Translations under genes and position numbers: made by a program
Notes under the pieces: model-generated
Databases searched by the model: none
Told to the model about the DNA's origin: nothing
Seen by the model: only the letters and a program-made list of their open reading frames with translations
Part shown: one piece after another, positions 22,386 through 37,163 of the stretch
Numbering within the stretch: position 1 is the stretch's first letter
Layout: each line of letters opens with the position of its first letter
DNA from: Pelecanus crispus
Lineage: Eukaryota > Chordata > Aves > Pelecaniformes > Pelecanidae
Reading direction: 5' to 3'
DNA: 64,000 nt
NCBI RefSeq assembly: GCF_030463565.1
Contig: NC_134655.1
Location: 2,120,372-2,184,371 of the forward strand

Positions 22386-25300
22386 TAGACTTTTCTAAGG
22401 AGATAGTGATCTATGGTTGATTTCTTCGGGTTTTTTTTGAGAAGGTGGCTCTTCATTAAGTAAATTTTGGACTAGTGAGAAACTCTGTGCTGGAAACTCA
22501 ATGCAGAATCTCGTGAGCTGACAATGGTTGTCCCTGGAAGAGGTACGGATAGGTGATAGTGATTTGTGTGGCCTAGCCTCAAACCAAATCACCTCCCTGA
22601 AAAGATTTCTCCTATTTTGTGCCCATTTCCATCTCCGGGGACCAGTAAGCCCTTGATTTCTTTTTCAAGTTGGCCCATAAGAAGCCAGTAAGTGTTGACT
22701 AGTTGGGAATACTTAGCAAAATTTTGCAATAGTGGCTGATTTCACTAAAACATGTTTCATACTTGGCTGCCTCACTGTGGGCAGTTGCTGAGAAGGAGCA
22801 GATGTTGGCCTCCAGCCGTGCGTCATGGCTTTGGAAGTGAGTAATGTCAGGGGGAACGCACCAGATGGATCAGAGGCAGAGGCTCGCCCATTCCCCGAAC
22901 TCTTCTTCCAAGTTGCCCCATCTTGTAGAGCTGGAGCAAAGTCCCTTTGCAATGACACAGCCAGTTCATGGCTGGTAGATTTAAACCCTGCAGTAGCCTG
23001 GAAGAAGTTGTAAACCTTGGTTTAGAGGTCACTTTCTGAAACATGCTTTAGAAAAACATCCTAAGTGGCGATCCTGGGCTTTTTTGATCAGGATGTGCTG
23101 TAGATATAGACTGTGAAATAGTGGTGACAAGGTGCCTGGGACCTGCTGCTGCAGGAGGGTCTTTCATGGCATCCCCCTTCCCCTCCTCTCCTTTGGGTCT
23201 TACAGGTTTGCTCCCGACTTTCTCTGGTAATGGGGGTAGGCAGAGTGATTCCACCCTGTCAAGTAACAAGGTGTTGTTCCTGTTATTCCTTCTATTTTTA
23301 TTTTCCTGCTTACTTTGGCTGGGAGAGTTATTTAGTCTTGATAGCAGTGCCACAAAGCCACAGACAGAAAAAAAACTTGCAAATTCCCGTGCCAAACTAC
23401 CACATTAGAGCTCCTCTCTTATTTTCCTTGGAAGCTGCCCCCGTGGCATTAATGATAAACCTTCCCCTTTGGCTGAGGCCTTTGGAAAGCGTGAGGGAAG
23501 GAGGAGACAGTTGCCATCATTCGCCAGATGGGCATTTCTGAGCTTTCCTGGCACTAGTGAGGACAATCACAGCTAGGTGAGCTCAGCAGAGGTTCTGCAA
23601 CGACGTACCACGACATGTTTGCTGTGGTACAGCCTTCAGGATCCCTGCCACGGCATGCCATGGTGTGCCAGGGTCAGGAGCTCTCAGCTGGCACGTGCTG
23701 ATGGCGCTGCATCGCCAAGGTCATGACTTGCAGAGTCCTCTGAAATCCCTTTTTACTGTTTGTTGTTGTTGTCATTTTATTTTGGCAGCACCTCTAATGT
23801 AATTCAGTATTTCCAGTGGCCACGTTCCATCCTGGAAATAACACCAGACTGGAAGAGAAAGGAAAATCCACATGGACCTGAAGTGGGAATGATTTAATTC
23901 CTTTCCTCTGACTTTACTTGCTATTGTGAAAGCATTCACCTGTTGTACATGGGTGTTGGGAGGGTCTTAAATAAGGCATCTGTAGAGTGAGGCTTTGTGA
24001 CTGAATTATTGGAGGTTTACAGAGCGCTTTGGAAACCTGTAGTGAAAATCCCTGGAAAGGCTGATGCGATCCTGGCGATACACTGATAATACCCCACGTT
24101 CTTGTTCTTAGTGTGTGTTCCAGAAATGTGTCAGCTGTGCATATAATTAGAGAGAGCATTGTCTTTATTCCCTTTTTCTTTTCTTCATTAAGTAAATTTA
24201 TTTGTGGTGCTGGGACATAGAAGCAGTCCTTCATCTGTCTAGCCTGGTAGTTACCTTCGGCCATGACCAGGTGTTTGCTAGGAGGTGAAGAAGGACCCAT
24301 GATGAACTCTGGTCCCTAGACCATGCCCAGCATCCCGGTAGTTAATCTGGTCTTCTGCCTGTTGAGAGAATTTTTTCTTCACCCCAGACAGAAAGTGGTT
24401 GGCAGTGCTCCAAAGTCTTCCATAAAACAGTAAAAATTATTCTTAGGTCTGTTGTTAAGAAATGCTCTTGGGCGTTTCTCCTGCACTGTTACATGGTGAA
24501 AGCGTTGAGGAACTTTTCTCTTTGGGCTCTTCAGTTTGCAACAACCAACTGACAAGAATAATTGATTTGAATGGGAACTAGGACTTTTGCTTGGAAGACA
24601 AGCTGTATTCAGGGTACGTCAAAACCAAATGTACATTATCACCTATTGCAGTTCTTCTAGCTGCCTCCATCTTCTTATGAGTAGGACGCTTTTTGCAACT
24701 ATCTAAGCCCTTGTTATTGTAAATTTACAAGGCTGAGATTTTGTGAATTCTTCCGGTGGGCATGGAGAATTTTATTTGCAACAACCTTTGCATACTGAGA
24801 AACTGCTGTGCCTGGGAGAGCGTGATTTAATATTTGACTATTCCTATCGTCATTATTATTGTTAAATCCAGGTCTTTGTTACCCCTTTTTAGTCATGGCC
24901 AAATTGTAGATGGGGTGAATGTAAACTGTTGGAAATGTAAACTTCTGCATCACCCAATTAAACGCAGAGAAATAGTAATTTCTAGGGCATGATTCACCTC
25001 ACTTGAAGGTAGACAACTGAAATAGCCGAGATGAATCACACTCCAGATGTGTCTCTTTCTCTTCACTGATTATAAAGGAGTCCAGATGACTGTCTCGGAT
25101 GCTGTGTGGTAGACATCCAAAATTACAGGAGATAAGTCCCTTTCAAGGTCTGAGTACGTCTGACCACAATGCTAAGACCCAGATTTGAAACAAAGAGACG
25201 TGAACTTTCTGGAGTGGAGAGCGCCTATGTTGAATTCTCTCAGAAAATAATATTTTATCCTGACCTTTCTCTAGTTCATCATCTCTTGCTGCTGCAGATG

Positions 25301-26309
25301 TCAGGTTCTGTCTCTGTAACCCTGCCCTGAAAGAGTCAGACGGCTCCACAGATGCAGCAAGATGTCTTGCAAAATAAATTAAAGTGGATCTTTTAATTTT
25401 AGGCTGTGACGTTCTCTCAATGGACCTGGCACGTGCAATGGCTGGAACTCAAATTCTGCCATCCTGCTGCTGTCCTTTTTTCACAGGCTGAGCTGTATTT
25501 GTATTTCGGAAGGCCAAGGCTTGTTTGCAGGCTTCCTGGCATGCGGATCCCTTTCTTGGGCTTACGATATGGACCAGGGGCTGGAAGGGACCAGCTAAAG
25601 GGGCCTTTCTTCCATCTGCTGGCACTAGACCGCGAAAACCAAGAACTTACAGCCTTCCTCCTTGAGTATCAAGAAACGCCTTGCAAAGCCACCTCAGCTC
25701 CTGACATCCACTGAAAGCATCTTCCAGATCCCTGCATTAGCAGCAGAAAAAGGCCGAGCACACCCCGCTGCTTTTCTGGCCCTCTGCAAGCCCCGGCCAG
25801 CCCTTGCCGCTGGCCAAGCTGTGCTCCTTGGAGCTGGGGTTTTGTGCCTCGGGCTCGGAAACGCGCTTTTGCAAAGTAGGCTGGGAAGCTCTGAAACACA
25901 GTCCCTCTGAAGTTTGGGTTCAGTGACGTTTCTGTGGCAGTTTGTGCCCAGAACTGCTTGTGTGTGAAGTGACAGCAAAGCCTATGTCAGCTGAAGCAGA
26001 AAAAGCAGAAACACGGCTTCTGCGTAATAGCTCCGTTCCTGGTTCATCATCGGTGAAAAATGGACTGAAATACCCGATGGCATTAACAAAATGAACAAGT
26101 GTCAGGCCAACCTGATTTATTTTGTGACAAGAAAACTGATTTTCTAGCCAAAGAGAACGTACTCTACCTCGTTTATTTAGATAAGCTAAATGCAAGATCA
26201 CAACGAGCCACTGGTGGGAGGTAGCCATGGGAAAAAGGGGGAGATATTATGTATTACTGCAAGATTTCTGTGACACTGTAATAAATATTTCATGCTGTTT
26301 CACAAATCT

Positions 26310-26420
26310 CTGGTAAGGTCTCTTTGGGAATAGTGATTACAGTTCTGGTCATCTATATTCAAGAAAGACACAGGCAAAATATCTAGATGCCTAAAAGGGC
26401 TGGTGAAGAGCTCGGGGGAA
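26310..26420 (+). repeat. Ancient L3/CR1-like LINE coding fragment
   Basis: CTCTGGTAAGGTCTCTTTGG, then GATTACAGTTCTGGTCATC and TTCAAGAAAGACACAGGC, then AAAAGGGCTGGTGAAG follow the order of a conserved stretch near the end of the CR1/L3 reverse-transcriptase frame. It is strongly diverged, so it is an old insertion. The assignment rests on pattern memory. Confidence 0.55.
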
Positions 26421-28466
26421 GGAAGAGCCGTCTGCCAAGACAAGGCTGGAAGAGCAGAGCTTGCTTAACGTGGGAAACGCAGGCTGGGGCGAGGAGTGAC
26501 GGTGGCCATAAATACGGCAAAGGGGAAACGCCAGCGAAGGAGAAGAGCTCAGTCCCAGTGGAAGAACAGATGACTGTTAACTGGTCTTGGATGTATTAAG
26601 GGGGTGTTCTTCAGCTGTGAAGTCCTCATTCCTTCCAGATCTGTCTTGGGGTTCTTTGTGGTTTAAACTGATTCATATTTATGAAAGCATCTAGAAACCT
26701 TGATTTAGAGCGACGCGAGGTGGTGTGAGGAAGCACTGAAACATATCGCTATCTGGGTTGAGCATTCAGTTGTTGCACTGGAAAGAGAAATCAATCTTTA
26801 TAACTGTTGTTTTTGCAGACGTAGCTACCCTGCTTCGCTAAGTGAGGGCCCGGAGCTGGGGTGAACCCAGGGTCCTACGCCGTCTGGCTTCAGCTGCCGT
26901 TAGTTTGGATGGGATCCTCTGGTGCCTACCTCCATGCAGCTCTGCATCAAAAGCCCAAACGTGAGAGAAATCCACACTAACGCAGTAGCTGCCCTCTGCG
27001 CTAAGTTCAGCGCATCGATTAGGTCCACTGCTTGGCTCTGCAATGAGAGCTTGGCATTAACCCGTGCCTTTGTCTTCTGTCTATCAGGTGGTCTTGTGAG
27101 GCTCGTGTGCAGCAATCCCCTATATGATACACGAAGAAGCCGTGTTTCTTGTACAGCTGATTTTGAATTAGGAAGGAGGATTTGTCAAAATGGAAGTTGG
27201 AGGAACATGGTTTTACTTTATCTACTGCAGGAAGAAGAGGTCCGCTGACGAGATACATCTTGGCTTTGAGGCTGAAAGGCACTAAGTGTCAAGTTAGGCT
27301 CTCTTAGATCATGCTGCTTTATGTGCAACCGACTCTAATAATTGAAGAGCTGAAACTGCAAGTGTAATTGTCACAAACCTAAGGAGCTTGATTTCTTAAA
27401 GGAAAATCAGTTCAAGGAAAACAGTAAATCAGGTCCTTTAATTGACTGAATTGCCTGTAGGGACTCGAATGCTCTTATACGTTTATGCTGAGAACCCTGC
27501 AGCAGCGCTAGAAGGTTTACTGCAAGTTCTTACTGTGCAGGTAGTTATTAGCAGGCATTTTGGTAAGCCAAACTTATAAAAGAGCTGTTAAGAGCTCTCT
27601 ACCCATTCCCAGTGCTTCTGCGCTTGCATAAGCGCTGCGACGGGTTATTGTCTTGGTGCTTTGTATTGCTTGCCTAAATTGAAAGGATATCTGCGGCTGT
27701 TAAAGTCTTGCCATGTGGCAGGTCTGTAATGGTTGCAGCGCTGAGCTCTTTCTTTGTGAGCTGAAATTCTGATTTGGAGGCGAGCCCAAGTGCATATTCA
27801 GCGCGTCTCAGACGGCAGAATTCACGAACAAGGTTCAGGATGGCTCTGACAAGCTAATAAGCATATGGGTAAAAGTCTATTTTTGCTAGGGCAGTCTTAC
27901 TGTTCAGTGCCGAATTCCTGCAGTGGATGAAACATAAACACAATTTATTATTCTGTTAAAAAATACATGTCTGTCGTTCTGAGGAGCAGCGGGTATCCCA
28001 GGCACGGATGGATGATTTGTCTTGTGGATGCACAAGCATCGGTGCTCGGATGAGTCCTTCCCGCAAGCGTTAAGCAGGAGTTTTATATATATATGAAACT
28101 GGGTGGCTCGCAACGAACATGACAAGCGGTTGGGTCCTTGCCATGGTGCTGGTCCAGCTCTGAGGCATCCGTGTGCTCCACGTGGAGGGGTGTTCAGTAG
28201 GTCCTGTCGGACACGAGTCTGGCCTCAGTCCGGTTCCTAGTGGGCAGGTATCTCCCCCGAAGGCTGTCGCAGCGGCCGGCACCGGCAGGTTTCTTGTGGG
28301 CAGAGCGAGGGTTGAATGTGCCGTGGAGCCGGGCTCTGCTCCGGGTCAGGTCTGCAGCGGGTCGGCAGGGTGCCACGGGGCCCTTCTTATCTGCTGTGTA
28401 GCCTGAAGATTTCAAAAAGCAAGGGATGTCAGTACATCACCAGCACTAAACAAATACTGAATTATC

Positions 28467-28489
28467 TTTTTTTTTTAAAAAAAAAAAAA
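28467..28489. repeat. T10-A13 self-complementary tract
   Basis: Ten T directly followed by thirteen A, a perfect AT palindrome, about 530 bases before the SH3 exon. Confidence 0.85.
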
Positions 28490-28883
28490 GTGTTCTAAAT
28501 ATGTTTGCAAACTTTGCTTGGATTTGCATGGAAGGCCGCCTGAGCCTGGAGCTGACATTTGATCCTTTAACCGAGCAAACTTGCTCTGAAACAAAAATTC
28601 CTTTGCAGGACCCCATCGCTTGGTTTTGCCAAGTTTTGGGAACACCCAGCTATACATTACGCTAACCGAATTGCACCTGAAAGCCACATGCCTCGATAGC
28701 TGTGCATGCTCACAAGTGCGGTGGTGGTGGCGGTGGCAGGGGAGGTGTTGCTTTTCCCACGCCTGGGGCCAGGACCTGAGGGGTGCTGAAGGTCCGCACG
28801 CGGTGCTGGCTTGCGTGGCGTGGTCGGGGGGGACGGCAGTCTGCAGAAACGGCCGCAGACTGGATTACATCGCGTGCGGATGA

Positions 28884-29264
<381 letters not shown>

Positions 29265-32200
29265 TGAACCGGTTACTGTGTTTGTTATCAGTGATGCTTA
29301 TTTCCAATGTGTCTGTTTTCTGTCCGAAAAAAGGGGAGCAAAGGTTTCAAAAGAAGCGAGAGCTGGGGTGGAGGGAGGCTGGAGTAGCTATTGCCTCTGC
29401 TTTTTAAGCTCCTGGGATATGGAGTGGCCTTTGCTGTGTGTCTCAACATGCTGTGGCCTCTCTCCTTAAGCTGCTTTTTGGAAAACCAGTGAAGCCTTGT
29501 GCAGAATGGGAGCAGATGATTTGGTGGGGCCTAAAAGTTCACAGCAGCTACAAGCGACCCGCGTTCGAAGAGCTTTCTGGTCTGCGTGTCGCGCAGGGAG
29601 GTGTCAGCCCTCCCCTTTCCGACCGCAGGGCTGCGTTCTGACTCTTCAGCAGTTCCGGATGTAAAATTAATTCACTAATTAGTCCATGACCAGCTCTGGT
29701 TATTTTTTTTAAGGGGACAAGGAACCGTTTTGCTTGTCTCTGTTTTTCTGCTGAAGCAGATTTTGCTATACCCAGCCACCTCCAGTGGCGATCTGGCCTT
29801 TCACAAATAAGAAGGATTTGAGCATTTCATTTTTTTTTGCTCAGTATGTGTTAAGAAAGGAAAGGGACAAGAAGATGCCCTTTCTGCTATCATCAGCTCC
29901 TGCCACATTACTTGGGCGCTCTCGAGCCTTCCTCGGGGAGTCAAGGCGTCGGCTTTGACCTTGCGCGCTTCCTTCTCCTGTCCCTTCAGCGCAGGGTTCA
30001 ATAGGCGGGATCAGAGATTTAATTCCTTTAGAAGCTTAGGGGATATGGTTCAAAAAATGAAGATTTCTTTTGCCTTGTAAAATGGTGTGAAAGATGACTC
30101 TTTCCTCTGAGCCTCCCAGGCAATTTGACAAGCTCCGTGGCGGTCGAGGGGAAGACGGTTCTCTCGGAAACGCGCGCTGAAGACCGCGCCGCATCCCAAG
30201 GAGACACCACGTTCGCTTTGGTTCTCTGCCTGTCTTACCATCCCTCTGAACCCTCCCTCTTTTGGGCAACCCCGCATCATCACCGGCCCTGTTTGATTAG
30301 ATCGCTTCATCTGGGAAATAGCCATATGGATGAGGAAAACTGGGTTAAAATGTATGACCTGGTGTTTCCTAGAGATGTACAATGACCACTGATAAGGGAG
30401 CCCAGACCTTTGCTTGCTTCTGCCTCGCCAGTGCACAATTTTTTTTCCCCCCTGGGACACACGATGCAGCTCTTCTGTCTCTCCTAGGTCTGGCCAGTGC
30501 TAAGAGCAAGACTGGAACTGGAGCCTGGGCTGCCTGCCTGTAAAAGCTTATGCTGTTATTCTGGCCCAGAATAACAAGCAGCAGTCAGTATTTCGTTGAA
30601 TAGGACACCGCGAGTCTGACCCCCACAGCCAGTGGAGGTAACAAGTTTGGAGACTGGATTTGCATCAGGTGTGATCAAGATGATAATCGTATTGCTGAAA
30701 ATATTCTCACCTGTATCGCCAGCACATCTCATCGGCGTTGCTGGCTGGAAAGGCTGAATTAGAAAAATTGGTCTGTCTGATAATTTTTGCTTAATTTGGA
30801 GACTGAAATATTCTGGGCCAGTTTTAACTTTTCAGTGCATTGACCAGTGCTGGTTTTGTGATTCAGGGGAAAAGGTTTAATATCCTTTTTTTGCATGATG
30901 TTGTAAACATACTGTTCACGGTAGGTTTAATAACAGTCTTGTTTTGTGCTCTCCTGTTTTCTAAAAAACCACACCAAACAACTACACAAACAAGCCTATT
31001 TACTCGAAGGCCCAAGCCCATGGATCATTTGACTTGGCTGAACTTTCCATCTCTCCCTACGCTTTTCAAAGGCCGGGAGGATGATTTTAGAAACTGGGGA
31101 AAACAAAGGAGAGGAATCAATGAATCTCAGACTGTTGTACACAAATGTCTGAACAACATCCTGGAACAAATCTTAGTGCTTAGGATCGTGATGGCCTTAC
31201 CAGGCAAGTTTCTTGCCCATTTTGTCTAATGTGGCAACCCCCCGGCTTGACTTTACTCCGACAAAATCAATCCTTCCGTCAGCTCTGCAAGAGGCCGGCT
31301 CGGTTATTCCACCTTTTTCAGCGCAGGCTGGGACCAGACACCTGTTCTGGGACCAAATGATGCGCTCCCAGAGGGGGAAACTGCATGGTTTTGCTGCCAT
31401 GAATGATAATTAATATTTAAAAATAAGTACCAGGCATTTCAAAAAATATGCAAGCGGAGTTCTGGCACAGTTTGTCCGCAGCTCTGCAAGGGAGGCTGAA
31501 GGGGAAGATTTGCCCCTCGGGTTTACAGAGCGGGGCTGCCTTCTCCCCGCGGCACTTCTGGGTGCGCTGCCACGAGGCAGCCCACTCGCTGCTTGTCCTG
31601 TGCTGAGAAAACGACTGCCATTTGGGCTGTCATGTTCTCCTCTCCTCTCTTGGCTGAGGTCGCTCGCTTGCCTCTTCATTTCTATTCTTGCATGTTCCCC
31701 CCCGCCCCCTTCACTCTCTGTCTGTCTTGGTAAGTGATTTGAACCAGATGCCTGCGGAGCCTTCGGGGCCGTAGGAGAAGGTGCCTGTCGCCCCTCTTTT
31801 TGCTTGCAGAACCATGGCGGCCGGTTTGTGCTACTTCAGGGTCCTGTCGAGGACCATTTAACCTGAACCCTTTTCACTTTGCTCTTCTCTCCATTTTTTT
31901 CCTCGTATTTCTTATTCAGCTGATCGCTCTTTCATAATGAGGAGGCTGGGTTTTTTTCTCAGTTGTACTTTGAGCCCTGCTTTTTTAAGAGGATGCCAGA
32001 AAACTGCCTGATTTAGCCTCGGTGGTTCTAGTTTTACTTGCAAAATAATTGCTTTCCTTTATATCTGTATTTCTCTTATGCAAGTACAGGAGGAAAAGGG
32101 AACAACATGTTGCATAGCAGAGGATGAAAAGCAATTCAAGTAAGGGATGAGAGGACAGACCAGACAGGTATAAAACCAAATAGGATTAATTTCAGGATAT

Positions 32201-35200
32201 TTGAGACCGCAGGTCTCTTGTAGATACTAAGAGGGGGTGCAGCAGAAGATCACTGCAAAGTCAGATTCCTCTGAAAGTCGTTTGGATCACTTCTGAGGAC
32301 AAAACTGGGCTGGAAACCTAGTTAGCAATGAGACGTCTGACGCTTCTTGCTCTCCAGCCAGATCATATGAAAATCTTTGGCAAAGCATTTGGCACTCACA
32401 AAATCTCATAGCAGGAAAAAATTCACATTTGCAAGTGCAGAGGAAAACAGTAACCTGCTGATTCCCTTGGCCTCTTTTACATGCATAGTTGGGGGGGTTG
32501 CAAACAAACACTGCACTTGAATTGCCTGCACGTACAGGACTTGTTGTCTGAACACCTGCAGTTATCTTCTTAGGAGCTTGAGATGTGGCTAAAAGAAAGG
32601 GGAGAGAGGAAAGCCATAAAGTTTTGGGAACGTAGGAACTTTCAAGGAGAAACTGGATGATAAAGCGATGCTTTTTGGGGAAAAGCACAACATCGGAGAA
32701 GGAAAATTTGGAGCTAGTAAGCAATGGTGAATGGTTTCCTGCAGGAAGCTGCTGCGCTCAAGGAGAAAGTTATGAAAACCTGTAAGTCATTAGAGAGGCG
32801 GATGAGAACTCTAGAACTGGGTTAAGGCCAAACAGTGAGCAGAGTTTAGGACAGATGAAGGTAGCTATGTTGTATTTTAGCGAGTGTTGTCAAGTGAGCA
32901 CGGCGGACCACCACAGGGTGCAAGCATCAATCTCGTGATTGCACAGTGTCTTTGAATGTCCTGTCAACTTTTAGGGGTCTGAAAGGATGGGAGGTACGAT
33001 TGGAAAAAAACAGCAGGAATTTTAAACAGGATTTCATATCCTTGTAGTGGTGGTGCTACTTGTTGCTTTTCTCTCCTTTGTGGATGGTGTAGCCTCGGTC
33101 TGTCTTTGCATGACGTGGTACAAATGAGGTTTTGCATAGCAGCCCATCCAGTGTCCACATCCACTCAAAAAAATAAGCTTAGTGTTCGTAGGGAGGAATT
33201 TACAGCACAGAATAATACTCCAATACTGCAGATGGATCAATTGTCATACCTTAACGTCTCCTTTAGAAAATACGGTAAGTCTCAAAACTTCTTTTTGATT
33301 GCAGAGCCTGACATCAAGTCTCCAAAATGGCCCGGGTGAGATTCAAACACTCCAAACACAGGAAATCAAATGGCATCGTGTTTGGGCTCTGACATACTTC
33401 CCCTGAAAAAAGAGATAAAAAAATGAAAGCTTATGGATGTTTAGTGCTGTGAAATCTTTCCATAGAGACAGAGCAGAATGCACCCATCCTGGGCAGAGAA
33501 GGGGATTTATTTTGTTATAAAGCTCTCCTGGATCTCTTTGGATACCGAGAGGCAGACTGCGTTTCCAGAATACATTTCTTCTCACCTGAGCAGTGTCTTC
33601 CTTCCTTCCATTTACTAAGCCACGCGAAAGAGCAAATCTGGGCTTGAGGAGGTTTTGCTACAACTTCTTGGGAGTGCCCGGTGACTGCTGAGTTGTTGTG
33701 CAGAAATGAAGGGTAGCGGTCCTCCAAAGGCTTGAGCAAAGGTGCTGTGTAAATGCTCGGTGGTCTGCACCTCTTACACAGGAGAAGACGCAGGCGTGGA
33801 TGAGTGCAGCAGCTCCTTGTTCTCTCACCATTGCCTCGGTTTCCCCAAGTGTTGTAATTTTAGATGGATTTTCCTGCTGAAAAACTGCCTTTGACCCACT
33901 TTATTTGCTGCTGCTAAAGGAGAAGTGCTAGATAAATCGGTATAAGCTTTTTAAGCACTGTTTAGTAGGAGACTCGAAACCCGGGTCCTGTCTGAGTGCC
34001 TAGCAGCTCGTACACTGTACTGGGTAGGCGGGTTTAACTTTTTTTCGTAGGAGTTGTGACTGTGCTCTCTGTTGCAGGTGTTGTTCCAAGAGCCAGCCGC
34101 ATCTTGCTGCCCTGTCTGCTTTTTTTTTTCCCTTTAAAATCTCCCTCTCTGTGGAGGGATCTTGCCCGTCACCCACCCGCTTTTCTGTCTGCTGCAGTCA
34201 CTGCGTTAGCATTTACTTCGCGCCAGGCGCGGTGGCATCTAGGTGAGATTTTTCAGGGAGATGAGGATGGTGCTGAAGTAGCATTCACCTGTTGGACAAA
34301 CAGAACGGTATGTGCTGCAGCGTCTGCTGCAGTCAGTGCCTTGTAAAGGAGATTTTATTCTCCCGTGGCAAATCCAGCATAAAAATAGCTTCTGGTAGAG
34401 GTATCACACACAGCGTGAGCAGCGCTCCACAGCGACAGGATGCACTGCAGACAAATTGTGGGGTTGTGGTTTTTTTGGTTTTTTAAAGTCAAGCATCCAA
34501 ATGCTGCCTGTGCTAATTGCAGCTGCCATTAACATGACAACTCGTGCCACTCAGACAGCTCAGCATCCGCCAGATCCCCGAAGGTTCAAATGCCGGCACT
34601 GAGGCCCTTCCTCGTACGAGGTGCAAAAACAGTGTTTTGAGGCTGTTCTTCGAATCAGGCAAACTAGGCACAAATCTTCGCAGCCCCTTGCCTCTCCTCT
34701 GCCAAACGGGTGGTGAAGAAAGATCCTTCCCCTGAAGGAAGCAGTGGCTTCCTCGCCCTGGCACGGCTTCTGCAACGAGCAAGCTGAGCTTTCGCTCTTC
34801 CCCCTTGCGCATCACACGTAGCATCCCACAGCGGGGGCTTTTAGTTTCTAGGACATGGGGAGGGCTGAGCCCGAACTCACAGCATTTTGGTGGATGTAGT
34901 GCAGCACATCCAGTTTATTGCAGCGGCCACGCAACTTTTGCTGCGTGGTGGAACTCCAGCGCATGGGAGTCTGTGCATTGAGACTGCAGCAAACGTAGGG
35001 AGGAAGCACAGGGCAAGTCCTTTGGAGCCATTTTTGTTCACCTTTCATGGATACGGAGTCTGAAGCTGTCCCCATAGAGTACGCTGTTTTCTCCTTTTCC
35101 AGAAACGAGTGAAGGGTATTTCTCAGCTTGGGTAAAGGGGTGTTCTGAGGCTGGGAATGGAGAGTTTTAGAGGGGAAGGAAGAGCTGGCAGTGGGTTTGC

Positions 35201-37089
35201 TGGAGCTGGGGAGTTGCAGGAAGGAAAGAGAAGGTACCAAAGAGCCTGTGAACTGGAGGGAAGACAAGGATGGTGAGGCTGGAGCCAAATTACAGAGGGA
35301 AAAATTCGGGCTGTGGGAGAAAATAGTGGTAGGACCACAGGAGGGAAAAACAACTTGCTTCAACTGCCTTTCCTTCTACTGCCAGTTGTCCTGGAAGAGG
35401 ATACAGGGAGATGTTCCCAAGGAACAGCATCCCAACTTTCCCGGTGCCTGCAGCCTGCACCGAGACGGGCAGCGAGGCTGGGGCGGCCGGGGCAGCTGCC
35501 GGGAGGCCAGGCAGCATCCCTGCGCCTCTCGCCGCCTGCCCGGTCCTCACCTCCTCTGAAGGCAGGGAAGGGAGAAGCATCTGCTCCCGGGCATTCGTAG
35601 AGCCCGGGACAGTCTGTGCTTCCTCCTGAGGGCAGAGAGACGCTGTGCCTGGAGCGCTGGATTGACACGCAGAGGCTGATGTTGTTTCACTTATGCAAAG
35701 CTCTGCACCATGAGCCCTACTTGATTGCAAATAAGCAAGTGATCTTTTTAATCCAGTATAGTCTCCAGCAGAGCATGCATGTAATACAGCGCGTGTGGCT
35801 GAAAACAAGGGCGCAGCGCTAGCTAGCCACCAGCTTTTGGAAGAAGGGAGAAGGGGGCAAAGCCCGCGGCTCGCAGAGCAGCTCCGCTGAGCAGGGCGGC
35901 GCGGCAAGGTGGGTAAAACAGCCCTGAGGCTCTGCCGCAGCTTCTTTCTGTAGGGTTATTGGGGTCTGCTGCACTCCCTTGCAGTTGTTGCAGGGCTAAT
36001 GACACTGCGATACCACTGTTTGGTACCAGATTTTGGGAAGGGTTGGGCTGCTCACTCTGGGGTTTGTTGTAAAGTCGCCGGTGAGCAGAGATTGAGGGGA
36101 GCGGCGGCAGCTCGCTGGAAGGATCTGCCTGTGTCATTAATCTGCCACGTTGTTTAACTGGGAGCTAGAATCCAGGATGGCACATTATCTGCTAGTTTTG
36201 TCCTTGTGAATATCCAATGGAAGGAGATTAATAATCCAGATGGCTGGTAAAATGTTTGTTTTATCATGCTTTCTGATTATTATGAGACTATCAGCCCTCA
36301 GTGCCTATTCAAGTAAAATGTCCTCTATATACAGTGTATGCATTCAGCAGTCTAAATATATAATAATTACAGGTCAGCTAATGTTGGAATGGTGCCATTT
36401 GGTGATTTTATGCACCATTTGGGTATAGCTGCAAATTGATAAATCGCATTTCTACAGATTTTATATAAATCACATATAATATTAACTAGCACAATGAAAT
36501 GATCAGCTCGCTCTGGCTCCCAGAACTGGGTCCTTAGGCAAAAGGGGCTTTTTTATTTGACTATTTTACTTTTATCTGCCACTGCAAATTATTATGTTAT
36601 GCAGGAGCTGGTCATGACTTCCTAATTAGGGTTGAATTTTGAAATAGGACTGTGAGCCGCATGATAAGCCTGTTCCTCCCCACATGTAGGGTGGCCTTTC
36701 AGTGTGAAACATCACTGAGGACTAGCATTATGCAACTTGGATTTTTTTTCTCCCTGTAGTTTTTCTTGGTTTCTTTTAAGTCATTCTTAATGCAGAGCAG
36801 TTGAAATGGTTCTCGGGGCAGGCTTCATTGTTTGGCATGCTGGACCTTTTTAACGGCGTGGGGGAGACCCACACAGTGCCGTATTATTTCAGAGCCCACG
36901 CTTTTTTGCTTTGCAGAGGTGTTTAAAAAGGCACTGAAAGCTGATTTGTTATTGTAGGGTTGTTGATGATTGCCGAACAGCTGTTATTAATTTTTTTTTT
37001 TTTTAAAGTAGCAATTCAGGTTGGTATCCCAATCCCCCCCCCCATCTGTGCCAAGCCACAGCCCCTAATTGCTGAGGACAGAGAGACTC

Positions 37090-37163
37090 AGAACCACAGA
37101 ATCGTTTAGGTTGGAAAAGCCCTTTAAGATCATCCAGTCCAACCATTAACCCAACACTGCCAA
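37090..37163 (-). repeat. CR1 LINE 3' tail, very short, inverted
   Basis: About 74 bases of reverse-complemented CR1 3' end: ACCACAGAATCGTTTAGG, then the GGAAAAGCCCTTTAAGATC block, ending near AACACTGCCAAG. Severe 5' truncation is normal for CR1. Confidence 0.9.

Noticed and set aside
35290-35907. Minus-strand open frame of 205 residues
   Set aside because: Overlaps other open frames on the plus strand in a GC-rich intron patch; no recognisable protein.
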